NCBI GenBank assembly: GCA_030638765.1
Contig: DAOWDZ010000047.1
Location: 1-15,741 of the forward strand
Source of the DNA: Desulfocapsa sp.
GTDB lineage: Bacteria; Desulfobacterota; Desulfobulbia; Desulfobulbales; Desulfocapsaceae
Reading direction: 5' to 3'
DNA length: 15,741 bases
In this document: one piece after another, positions 8,515-15,645 of the stretch
Position numbering within the stretch: the first letter of the stretch is position 1
How the letters are laid out: each line of letters opens with the position of its first letter
Notes under the pieces: generated by a model
The model's database searches: none
Seen by the model: only the letters and a program-made list of their open reading frames with translations
What the model was told of the DNA's origin: nothing
Translations under genes and position numbers: made by a program

Positions 8515-9342
8515 TTATACTTTATCGGGATCGTAATACTTAAATTTTTGTCCTTTAAGAATGTTATCAACAGAGCGCATACTTCCTTTCATGTAGAAAA
8601 TATTGGGTTTTGTGTCATCAGCCGGACGAAGCACCCAGACCCGTTCTTCAAGTTGATGAACGAGTTTGTATACAATGTTTTCAGGATCGGTGAGATTTCC
8701 GAATGTTCTGGCACCGGTTGGGCAGGCGGATGAACATCCGGTTTGTGTTTCGCCCTTGGATAAACGTTCTTCCCAGCAAAAATCACATTTATCAACGGCA
8801 TGTCTTTCTGCACTGAAATATCGTGCATCGTATGGACAGGCAAGCATGCATGTTTTGCAACCGATACATTTTCTACTTTCCATTCGAACGATACCGGTAA
8901 TTGGGTCCTTGTATGTAGCCTTGGTGGGACATGCTCTAACACATGGTGCATCATTACAGTGATTACAAAGAACAGGTATGAATTCAACCTGCTTATCAAG
9001 CGTGCCGGAATATCTTTTTGTGAGTATACGTGTTCTGTAGCCATATTCAGGGACATGGTTGGTTTTATTGCATGATTCGACACATTTTTCACAATCAATG
9101 CAGAGCGATTGCCGTATAATCATACTGTAGTGAGGGTTGTATGGGAATTTTTCTACTATACTGGTTCCTCCTCCGGATGCTTGCGCAGTACCAACGATGG
9201 ATGTTAAGGAAAGCACCTTTCCCCCTGCGTAAACCCCGGCTACAGCAAGACCAAGCTTTAGAAATTTTCTTCTCTCTCGAGGTGTGACAGATGATGTACC
9301 CTCGTTTTTCATAGTATCAAAATTTATTTTAGGAAATTTCAT
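8515..9342 (-). CDS. Tat-exported 4x[4Fe-4S] ferredoxin-like electron-transfer subunit (HybA/DsrO/NrfC type)
   Basis: This 275-residue protein carries a twin-arginine signal (RRKFLK at 24-29, hydrophobic core, likely cleavage after AQA at 53-55). It therefore folds in the cytoplasm and acts in the periplasm. Sixteen cysteines form four clusters of the HybA/DsrO type: C81-x2-C-x2-C-x3-C91, C126-x2-C-x4-C-x3-C138, C159-x2-C-x2-C-x3-C169 and C186-x2-C-x13-C-x3-C207. These would bind four [4Fe-4S] clusters and pass electrons between the NrfD-like subunit and the multiheme cytochrome encoded just upstream. No catalytic molybdopterin or hydrogenase subunit is encoded nearby, so the partner oxidoreductase is unknown. 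An AAGGA site precedes the start, and a strong terminator follows the gene. Confidence 0.95.
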   Translation of the reverse strand: MKFPKINFDTMKNEGTSSVTPRERRKFLKLGLAVAGVYAGGKVLSLTSIVGTAQASGGGTSIVEKFPYNPHYSMIIRQSLCIDCEKCVESCNKTNHVPEYGYRTRILTKRYSGTLDKQVEFIPVLCNHCNDAPCVRACPTKATYKDPITGIVRMESRKCIGCKTCMLACPYDARYFSAERHAVDKCDFCWEERLSKGETQTGCSSACPTGARTFGNLTDPENIVYKLVHQLEERVWVLRPADDTKPNIFYMKGSMRSVDNILKGQKFKYYDPDKV

Positions 9343-9440
9343 ATGATAATTATCCTTTTATCTTTTTATTCAGTGGGGTGTCAGGGGGAATATCTTCGAT
9401 TTAGAAAATAATGTTCACAAAGACAGATCCCAAAATTTAA

Positions 9441-10748
9441 TTACCAGATTCGATGATGGCGTTTCATTGCATCTTCCTCAGTTTCGCCTTCTTCCATATA
9501 GTGGATAGCACCACAACCAGGACAGATATAACCGCCCTCTGGGACAATCTCATGTTTTTCAAGCTGATGCCCATTGAGCATTTTTTCGCCAGCAAAGTAG
9601 GCAAGCCCAATGAAACCAATACCAAAGAGTGAAGCCATTATTTCATGAAATGATGGCGTGTACGTTAACATTTCCGCAGCTTCCTCAACACCAAGAGAAT
9701 GATAAACTGATTCCATCTGGCCAGGTATGACAATGTCATAACGCATAAAGAAAATACCGACCATCATAAGCCCTGTGGCCCATAGTATGAGGTTGAAATT
9801 ATTACCTCGTGATCGGATGAGAAGGTAGAGTGGAAGGAACATTCCAAGGAAAACCTCAAAAACCCAAAAGTTAATAGAATAATCACCAGTTAGGAAGGAC
9901 ATTATAACCAGATGTTTTCCTTCTGATACCATACCCGTAACTATTTTCCAGATTGTGAAGAAAATGATGACAGCAATAAGGAAAATTGTGACTTGAGTGA
10001 TAGCTTTTATGGCCCTTTCCATCCGTTGGTTCATTATCTCGGGATTAATTCGCCAACCAAGGGTGGTGAAGAAGAGAATAGCACAGCCACCAGACATGGC
10101 AGCAGAAAATATAAAGTATATAGGGAGGTATGGACCATACCAAAAAGGGCGACCATGGAGCATTCCAAAAACTGCACCAAGATTACTATGGGCTGCAATT
10201 CCTACAACAAGACCAAAAAATCCCATTAAACGGGAAAGTGTATGGTTCTGATCCAGGAGGAAATAATACTCTACAATCATAAAGACAAGGTACATTCCAT
10301 AGAGAGTACCCATCCACCACATGTTTGAAACAAAGTTAGGAGATATAACGTTCCATATAGCCATGCGGAAAGGGTTTTCTATATCAAAGAAAATAATGCA
10401 GAAACCACCAAACATGAAAACGATTGACATAAAGACAGCTCGTTTGGCGATGGGCATAAACGCTTCACCGCCGAAAACATGACCAATAGATGAGATGATG
10501 CAGAGGCCAGTCGATGTAACGACACAGAATATGTATGCAGATATAAGTAATCCCCAGGAAATCTCCCTGGTAACACCATAAACATGATGGTATCCGGTTA
10601 TCATGGCTTGCAGGCCTACAGCAGCACCAGAAAGTGCTAAAAGTGCAAAAAGGCCCATTGTGATTTTGTATAATGGGCTTGCGTTCTTCAAGGCCTCAAC
10701 GCCATGGAAGCCCCATTTCTTTGAAATATTAACCATTCTGCCAGTCAT
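9441..10748 (-). CDS. NrfD/PsrC-type polytopic quinone-interacting membrane subunit with C-terminal CPGC tail
   Basis: This 435-residue, very hydrophobic protein has about ten transmembrane helices (first near 28-50, last near 367-386) and matches the NrfD/HybB/DsrP plan. That family exchanges electrons between the membrane quinone pool and an attached periplasmic iron-sulfur subunit, here the product of the next gene. The start at 10748 has AGGAGA five bases upstream; M5 is a poorer alternative. It lies between the nonaheme cytochrome (106-base gap) and the Tat-exported ferredoxin (98-base gap), so the three probably form one menaquinol-cytochrome oxidoreductase-like complex. The soluble tail after the last helix contains C409-P-G-C412-G-A-I-H416 and ends in HHRIW. 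This looks like half of a zinc knuckle and is not a usual feature of NrfD proteins. Confidence 0.92.
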   Translation of the reverse strand: MTGRMVNISKKWGFHGVEALKNASPLYKITMGLFALLALSGAAVGLQAMITGYHHVYGVTREISWGLLISAYIFCVVTSTGLCIISSIGHVFGGEAFMPIAKRAVFMSIVFMFGGFCIIFFDIENPFRMAIWNVISPNFVSNMWWMGTLYGMYLVFMIVEYYFLLDQNHTLSRLMGFFGLVVGIAAHSNLGAVFGMLHGRPFWYGPYLPIYFIFSAAMSGGCAILFFTTLGWRINPEIMNQRMERAIKAITQVTIFLIAVIIFFTIWKIVTGMVSEGKHLVIMSFLTGDYSINFWVFEVFLGMFLPLYLLIRSRGNNFNLILWATGLMMVGIFFMRYDIVIPGQMESVYHSLGVEEAAEMLTYTPSFHEIMASLFGIGFIGLAYFAGEKMLNGHQLEKHEIVPEGGYICPGCGAIHYMEEGETEEDAMKRHHRIW

Positions 10749-10854
10749 TTCTTCTCCTCTTGATTTATAGCAATCTACAATCGATTTATTGGCTGTTGTA
10801 TTTCGGGAAAATTAAGTGTTGTTATGTGTGCCGCTGAAATTAGTGGCTGCTTTT

Positions 10855-11787
10855 TTAATGCCCATTACCGGTTTTTGGTCCATCGCCGTTTAGTGCATCA
10901 AAACCCTTCACGCCAATATGACAAACGGTACATCTGGTTAAATACCCAAATGCCTGATTTGAATCATGGCATGTTCCACAAAATTTATTATGGAGAACTT
11001 CAAGGTATTTTCTTTTTTCAGCAGGATCATCGGAAAAAATAAGGGATTCACCTTCGATGGTTCCTCTTTTCATTGTGAACACTTCTTTGTGGCAGGATTC
11101 ACATGAAAGCTCAGCTTTACCAACATGGATGTTGTGATCAAAAACAACCGACTTCACAGGCTGGTTGAAAATGATTTTATTGGCTGGGGCGTAGTGGCAG
11201 GATTCACATTGAGTGGATGAATCAAAGGCATCATCACCATTGTGACAGGAACCGCAATATTTACCGTCTTTAAAGGAAGCCATGCTGAAGTCTTTATTGG
11301 ACTCCGCTGCTCCTGCTTTCATGGCAAAAATGGAATTATGACAGCTGCTGCATTCAAGTTCAAATTCATCGACATGTTGAGTGTGACTAAAGGACGCTTT
11401 TGTAGGCACTGTCCAGATAATGGGTTCTTCACTGGTTCCGTGGCATGACATACAGTTGGTGTCTGTTGCAAAGGCTGTATCACCATCATGGCAGGCGCCA
11501 CAGAATTCGCCCTCAGCCATTGCTTTCATAGTGAATTTTTTGGTTTTAACAGCATTGCCACGTTGCATTGTGAAGATATCATCGTGGCAACTACTGCAAT
11601 CCATTCCAGCATCCATGGTGTGTACTTTGTGTTCAAATGTTGCTTTTACTGGGGTGTTCCATATGATCGGACTTTTGGGGCCATAGGCTTTGACATCGTA
11701 ATCTTCAGTTGCAAGGCAATTACCTGCAAGAAAAACTGTGGCAATAATGGTAAGGGTACTTTTCGCTAGCAATAGGGGGTTTGTCAT
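10855..11787 (-). CDS. Periplasmic nonaheme c-type cytochrome made of three triheme repeats
   Basis: This is a 310-residue exported multiheme cytochrome. A Sec signal peptide (about 1-26, likely cleavage after CLA; no proper lipobox) is followed by three repeats of a c7-like triheme unit. CxxCH sites lie at 64, 96, 112, 146, 178, 194, 229, 270 and 286, nine in all. Each unit opens with a P-I-I-W- or K-I-I-F-like strand and an F-x-H-x2-H pair (H53/H56, H135/H138, H218/H221) that probably supplies distal heme ligands. The third unit has an insertion before its second heme (about 245-266). It is the first gene of a set with an NrfD-like membrane protein and a Tat-exported ferredoxin, an arrangement known from quinone-linked Cbc- and Dsr-type electron-transfer complexes of sulfate and metal reducers. 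The physiological donor or acceptor cannot be told from the sequence. GGAG lies eight bases before the start. Confidence 0.94.
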   Translation of the reverse strand: MTNPLLLAKSTLTIIATVFLAGNCLATEDYDVKAYGPKSPIIWNTPVKATFEHKVHTMDAGMDCSSCHDDIFTMQRGNAVKTKKFTMKAMAEGEFCGACHDGDTAFATDTNCMSCHGTSEEPIIWTVPTKASFSHTQHVDEFELECSSCHNSIFAMKAGAAESNKDFSMASFKDGKYCGSCHNGDDAFDSSTQCESCHYAPANKIIFNQPVKSVVFDHNIHVGKAELSCESCHKEVFTMKRGTIEGESLIFSDDPAEKRKYLEVLHNKFCGTCHDSNQAFGYLTRCTVCHIGVKGFDALNGDGPKTGNGH

Positions 11788-11899
11788 TTCTTGCGCTCCG
11801 GTAGGTGTGGTCAGTGAAAAACAAAAAAAGTATTACGATTAATTACTTTATTAAATTTAACAATAGGTGGTAAACATTGCTAATAGTGCCACGGTGTGG

Positions 11900-11915
11900 A
11901 CTACTACTTAGTAGT
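11900..11915. promoter_or_regulatory. Perfect dyad ACTACTA-N2-TAGTAGT, possible operator
   Basis: Seven-base arms are separated by CT. The dyad lies 112 bases upstream of the cytochrome start and just downstream of the weak promoter candidate at 11929-11957, which is the position expected of an operator. No protein can be named. Confidence 0.4.
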
Positions 11916-11928
11916 GTTCATTTTGGAA

Positions 11929-11957
11929 TGGATACTGACATTATGAGGTTGTGTCAA
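11929..11957 (-). promoter_or_regulatory. Weak sigma-70-like promoter candidate for the cytochrome operon
   Basis: On the minus strand a perfect TTGACA (11952-11957) is followed after 17 bases by TATCCA (11929-11934). The -10 box is poor, so this is only a candidate. Confidence 0.3.
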
Positions 11958-12027
11958 GTTAAATTGCAGGTGAAAAGTAGCTTTAGTAAATGATAAAATA
12001 GCGCACAGAATACCACTTTATTTCCAC

Positions 12028-12042
12028 CTTATTTCGAATAAG
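12028..12042. repeat. Short dyad CTTATT-N3-AATAAG
   Basis: Six-base arms pair perfectly around TCG. A TATAAT-like sequence lies next to it at 12046-12051 (minus strand). It could be an operator or chance structure in AT-rich DNA. Confidence 0.25.
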
Positions 12043-12133
12043 TATTATATAATCAAAAGGATAATTGGACGGTACGTGAGTATATGTCACATTAAGGGGA
12101 GACAAACATTTGTTTAATCTATAAAATTATATT

Positions 12134-13039
12134 TTATATTTGTTTGTTGAGGGTAGCTATTTTTTCAGCACAGTCAATGATATCCTGAAGAATTTTAAGC
12201 TCTTCTTTTCCAATATCAGCCTCACGGTAGGTATCTTTTAACAATTGAGCATAATTGATGATGCCATTAGAAAGGTTGGTGCTTTCATTAATTATTGACT
12301 CCAGTTCTTTCCAGAGAGTATGTGAAGTAGTGTCAGGTGTTCCTGGATGGTCTATCTGCTCTAACAGAGAATTGACAGAGTCAATAAAGATGGAAATTTC
12401 TGAACAGGTGTCTGGTTCATATTTAAAGCCTGTGGAAAAAACATCGCTTTGCTCTGTTTGTTTTCGTAACATCAGCAGAGGAATCAGGGCTTTCTTGTAG
12501 AGGAGTATCAGAGAAAAACTAATGAGGCATATAATAACACCAAGTGCACCTATCATAACAGTTTGGAAGCCAACAACTTTGGAGCGCATTTGACTTCCGA
12601 TGATTCTGTCAAATTGAATGAGGTATTCAGTAAGTGCCCTCATTTTGTCCTGCAGTACGAGACTGTGAGTTATCTTATCATTACTTCCTGAAATTTCTTT
12701 GGCAGATATAGCGATCCCTGAAACGTCAACCTGGCGAGCCATTCCAAGTCTGAATTCACTGGGGATAAGTGTGTTCTCCTGGAGTCTTGCAATGGAGGAG
12801 TTCAGGCTTTTGAGCTGGTTGGCAGTTGTTGCTATAGTGTGCCAGTCCTGTTTGATAAGGGATGTTGTTATCTGTTCTCTAATCGTCAAGAGTTGGAAAA
12901 CCATCTCTTCGCTCTGGGTGATAATGGTATTGTAGCGTTCAGAGAGCTGGTATTGACGAAAACTGAGGCTGATTACAAGAAATAACAGTATGGCTACACC
13001 GGTGAACACCAGGTAGCTCATTTTTTTTAGAGACCTCAT
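12134..13039 (-). CDS. Two-TM sensor-like protein ending in a DHp helix that lacks the phospho-histidine
   Basis: This 301-residue protein has a transmembrane helix at about 8-27, a largely helical periplasmic region (28-155), a second helix at about 157-181, a HAMP-like linker and a C-terminal segment (about 245-300) resembling a histidine kinase dimerisation domain. Its NGIINYAQ (258-265) is identical to residues in the active kinase encoded at 6223-8226. The preceding HEINNPI of that kinase corresponds here to NESTNLS, so the phospho-accepting His is Asn251. The protein stops after the DHp hairpin with no ATPase domain, and none is encoded in any form downstream. It starts 10 bases after the ftsH stop, with a weak AGGA overlapping that stop, so it is likely co-translated with the protease. 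It may dimerise with or modulate a kinase, or sense signals for FtsH; both ideas are inference. Confidence 0.85.
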   Translation of the reverse strand: MRSLKKMSYLVFTGVAILLFLVISLSFRQYQLSERYNTIITQSEEMVFQLLTIREQITTSLIKQDWHTIATTANQLKSLNSSIARLQENTLIPSEFRLGMARQVDVSGIAISAKEISGSNDKITHSLVLQDKMRALTEYLIQFDRIIGSQMRSKVVGFQTVMIGALGVIICLISFSLILLYKKALIPLLMLRKQTEQSDVFSTGFKYEPDTCSEISIFIDSVNSLLEQIDHPGTPDTTSHTLWKELESIINESTNLSNGIINYAQLLKDTYREADIGKEELKILQDIIDCAEKIATLNKQI

Positions 13040-13049
13040 TGGATAAGTC

Positions 13050-14921
13050 CTAATCTTTTTTCAGTCTTGAATGAGTACAGCTGTCGGCAGCCGGGCATGT
13101 CGAGCATTGGTGTGTTTCTTCGATACCGGCAGCAATTTTTTCTTTAAACTGACATGCCATGATAATGTCGAATTCTTCTTCGTCTATGGTTTCTACCTGT
13201 AAAAGTATGTCGGCCAGTTGTTTGAGAAGGTAGTATTGTTCTTTAAGAATGGCAACGGCTTCCTCATAGCTGGAGTCGAGAATGTTTTTGATTTCTTTGT
13301 CAACAGATTCGGATGTTTTGTCACTCATCTCTAGTCGATGTGAACCACCACCGAGAAACCCACTGCTATCAGCGGACATTGCCTGTGGTCCTATGACATC
13401 ACTCATGCCCCATTTGCATATCATACTGGTTGCGATTTCGGTGGCCTGCATGATGTCACCCTGAGCGCCTGTTGTTCTCTGTCCAAATGCAATGTCTTCT
13501 GCGGCTCTACCACCCATTAAAATAACAATTCTGCTTCGAAGGTAATTGAAATTGTAACTGCTGCGATCATTTACAGACAACTGTTGGGTCTGACCTAGTG
13601 CCTGTCCGCGAGGAATTATGGTGACTTTATGGATAGGGTCGGCATCGGGTAATGTTTTTGCAATAATAGCATGTCCTGCTTCGTGGAAGGCTAGTACCTT
13701 GCGATCATCATCGGACATTATTCTGCCTTTTCTTTCGACACCCATAAGGATACGATCTCTGGCAAGTTCGAAATGTGCATGTTCGATCCTGGTCTTTTGT
13801 TCTCTTGCGGCCATTAATGCAGCTTCGTTAACAAGGTTGGCAAGTTCTGCACCGGTAAAGCCAGGAACCATATGGGCAATTTTGTTGAGATCAATATCAG
13901 GTGACAGGGCAACTTTGGCACCATGGACTTCAAGTATCTTGAGGCGTCCCTTAATATCAGGTGGAAGAATATTAACCTGTCTGTCAAATCGTCCAGGGCG
14001 AAGGAGTGCTGGGTCGAGAATATCTGGTCTGTTTGTGGCAGCGAGTACTACTATGGTATCAGATGTGGAAAATCCATCCATTTCAACAAGAAGTGCATTT
14101 AAAGTTTGACTTCTTTCGTCTTGGCCACTGGCTGAAGCACCACCAGCTCGACTTCCTCCAACCGCATCGATCTCATCTATAAAAATGATACATGGAGCAT
14201 TGATAAGTGCATCTTTGAAAATATCACGTACTCGTGATGCACCAACACCTACGAACATTTCAACAAAATCAGATCCGCTGAAGCTGTAAAACGGAACATG
14301 TGCTTCACCTGCTATGGCACGAGCAAGCCAGGTTTTACCCGTACCAGGAGGGCCTTGAAGTAATATTCCTTTAGGGCTAACGGCTCCAATTTGACTATAT
14401 TGGTCAGGATCTTTGAGGAAGTTTACAATTTCCTGCAATTCTTCAAGTGCTTCAGGGATACCGGCCACGTCATCAAATGTAATAGATTTTTGATCGTTGT
14501 CAGGAAGAATAAGGTTGTCTGAAGCGAATTTGTTTTCTTCTTCCTCAAGCTTCTTCTTTCTGCTGAGTGAAATAATTACGGTGAGTAGTAATAGGATTAT
14601 GTAAACAATGGCAAAAGCCTGAAATATTTGTTCAGAACGATCTTTTTCAAAGATAATTTGAATATTTTTATCCTGGAGTTCTGAAATTAGTTTTTCCGGA
14701 TTTGGAACAGTAGTTTCATAGCGGTCACCACTTTTATGGGTAGCAATGAGTTTTGTCCCGGTGAAAGTAGTTGAGACAAGGTCATGGTTTGCAAGGCAGT
14801 ATCGGAATTCACTATAGGTTACTTTGCGTAACTGGTGTTCAAGGGTCCACATGCCATAACTTCCACCAAGAATCACAGTAAAAAGAAAAAATACAAACAA
14901 ATTACGAATCAATATGGCCAT
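13050..14921 (-). CDS. ftsH: FtsH-family membrane AAA+ zinc metalloprotease (paralogue 2) with Cys/His-rich tail
   Basis: This 623-residue inner-membrane ATP-dependent protease has TM1 at about 5-24, a periplasmic region starting with YSEF, TM2 at about 101-119, Walker A GPPGTGKT (190-197), pore loop FVGVG (233-237 block of 221-240), Walker B IIFIDEID (245-252), RPGRFDR arginine fingers, zinc site HEAGH (413-417) and third ligand D489 in TTGAQGD. All catalytic residues are intact. It shares with the FtsH at 145-1962 a serine-rich loop (SASGQDE) and [10 protein letters not shown] before the second region of homology, which suggests one divergent subfamily. The C-terminus is unusual: H604-x-C606-x2-C609-x5-C615-x-H617, a possible metal- or redox-sensitive tail. 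A perfect TTGACA box upstream and the preceding terminator indicate its own transcript, shared with the kinase-like gene that follows after 10 bases. Confidence 0.95.
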   Translation of the reverse strand: MAILIRNLFVFFLFTVILGGSYGMWTLEHQLRKVTYSEFRYCLANHDLVSTTFTGTKLIATHKSGDRYETTVPNPEKLISELQDKNIQIIFEKDRSEQIFQAFAIVYIILLLLTVIISLSRKKKLEEEENKFASDNLILPDNDQKSITFDDVAGIPEALEELQEIVNFLKDPDQYSQIGAVSPKGILLQGPPGTGKTWLARAIAGEAHVPFYSFSGSDFVEMFVGVGASRVRDIFKDALINAPCIIFIDEIDAVGGSRAGGASASGQDERSQTLNALLVEMDGFSTSDTIVVLAATNRPDILDPALLRPGRFDRQVNILPPDIKGRLKILEVHGAKVALSPDIDLNKIAHMVPGFTGAELANLVNEAALMAAREQKTRIEHAHFELARDRILMGVERKGRIMSDDDRKVLAFHEAGHAIIAKTLPDADPIHKVTIIPRGQALGQTQQLSVNDRSSYNFNYLRSRIVILMGGRAAEDIAFGQRTTGAQGDIMQATEIATSMICKWGMSDVIGPQAMSADSSGFLGGGSHRLEMSDKTSESVDKEIKNILDSSYEEAVAILKEQYYLLKQLADILLQVETIDEEEFDIIMACQFKEKIAAGIEETHQCSTCPAADSCTHSRLKKD

Positions 14922-15014
14922 GGTTTTCCTTGGGTGCTGTGCTTAGGGGGTTTGTAACGTCGATCTTAATAAAGTTGGAGTGTACCTAATAAGGGATTCT
15001 GAAGTTATATGTGA

Positions 15015-15044
15015 TATATAAATAGATGTGTAGGCATATGTCAA
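15015..15044 (-). promoter_or_regulatory. Sigma-70-type promoter of the second ftsH gene
   Basis: On the minus strand a perfect TTGACA (15039-15044) is followed by TTATAT after 17 bases, or TATATA after 18. The -35 box overlaps the end of the upstream terminator's T-run. The predicted leader is about 85 bases. Confidence 0.6.
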
Positions 15045-15077
15045 AAAAAAAGCCATGGAGAGGTGATCTCCATGGCT
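15043..15077 (-). terminator. Rho-independent terminator after the small membrane protein genes
   Basis: The arms AGCCATGGAG (15051-15060) and CTCCATGGCT (15068-15077) pair perfectly over ten bases around a seven-base loop. Eight T follow on the minus strand (15043-15050). Confidence 0.95.
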
Positions 15078-15132
15078 AAAAACCACTTTTATACAGACAG
15101 GAATCTGTTTTTGTTAAGAGTGTATTGCGTAG

Positions 15133-15339
15133 TTATCCAAAGATAGCTTTAAATAAATCAGATATGAGTGATATTGGGCCGCTGCTGTTGGAAATGCCCG
15201 AGATCATACATGCTACTGCCCATATACCGATGGATGCGGCAGCGATGCTAATAGCGGTGACAGTGATCTTCGAGATTTCAGAAATAGTATTTTCTTCAAC
15301 TTGAACGCGGACTTTTTGTGTTTCCTTTGAATTAACCAT
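15133..15339 (-). CDS. Small single-pass membrane protein, tandem family member 3
   Basis: This 68-residue protein has a charged N-terminal part (1-24), one transmembrane helix (about 25-49, with W40 and C44) and a C-terminal amphipathic stretch containing SGP (P55) and ending in AIFG. From residue 20 onward it aligns without gaps with the next gene upstream (15382-15606), sharing the SE-x2-K start of the helix region, G-x-W, C four residues after W, P fifteen residues after W and a terminal AI-x-G. The ribosome-binding site is poor. The gene is followed by a terminator and then by ftsH. I do not recognise the family. Small hydrophobic proteins are known partners or substrates of FtsH in other bacteria (SpoVM of Bacillus is one), so a link to the neighbouring protease is a hypothesis only. 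Confidence 0.85.
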   Translation of the reverse strand: MVNSKETQKVRVQVEENTISEISKITVTAISIAAASIGIWAVACMISGISNSSGPISLISDLFKAIFG

Positions 15340-15381
15340 GACATATCTCTGAATGTTAGAATTTGATAGTATTGTTAATGC

Positions 15382-15606
15382 CTAGGCACCTGTAATGGCG
15401 TGGTATAAACTTTTGAGCATGTCGAGTGGCGCACCATTTTCAAATACTGCGCTGGATAAACATATGATTCCCCACGTACCAACAGCTACTGCAAAAGCTG
15501 CAGTTGTGTACATGCCAACTTTATAAAGTTCACTGTCAGTATTCTCAATTTCATGAACAGTGGTTTTAGCTTTTTTTAATTCTTTGGTAATGGCTTGATT
15601 TTCCAT
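15382..15606 (-). CDS. Small single-pass membrane protein, tandem family member 2
   Basis: This 74-residue protein is a paralogue of its two neighbours. A charged N-terminal half (1-29, likely helical, with many K and E) leads into a transmembrane helix (about 30-53) with W45 and C49, then an ENGAP turn (P60) and a C-terminal amphipathic stretch ending in AITGA. An AAGGA site lies about 11 bases before the ATG. The gap to the next member is 42 bases and to the previous member 39 bases, so the three are likely cotranscribed. No known function is recognised. Confidence 0.88.
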   Translation of the reverse strand: MENQAITKELKKAKTTVHEIENTDSELYKVGMYTTAAFAVAVGTWGIICLSSAVFENGAPLDMLKSLYHAITGA

Positions 15607-15645
15607 GGTATGGCGTGTCCTTTTGTTTGGTGAAGGGGGTGCTTA

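Larger units (their letters stand above)
11788..12133. other. Long AT-rich leader or intergenic region before the cytochrome gene, 346 bases
   Basis: No coding frame was supported, and there is no remnant of a HATPase domain that would continue the truncated kinase-like gene upstream. The region contains two dyads (11900-11915 and 12028-12042) and weak promoter-like boxes, and probably carries the promoter of the cytochrome/NrfD/ferredoxin genes. Confidence 0.6.
14922..15132. other. Intergenic region, 211 bases, between the small membrane protein genes and ftsH
   Basis: It holds the terminator of the upstream small-protein genes (15043-15077) and the promoter of the ftsH/kinase-like genes (15015-15044). 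No coding sequence was supported. Confidence 0.7.

Noticed and set aside
10830..10853. Hairpin GCCGCT-N6-AGTGGC followed by six T on the plus strand
   Set aside because: It would terminate plus-strand transcription, but no plus-strand gene lies upstream; on the minus strand no T-run follows the stem.
11870..11896. TGGCACTATTAGCAA (minus strand) before the cytochrome gene as a sigma-54 promoter
   Set aside because: GG and GC are only eight bases apart; sigma-54 requires ten. A second similar near-miss at about 12001-12019 (TGGTATTCTGTGC) has the same wrong spacing.
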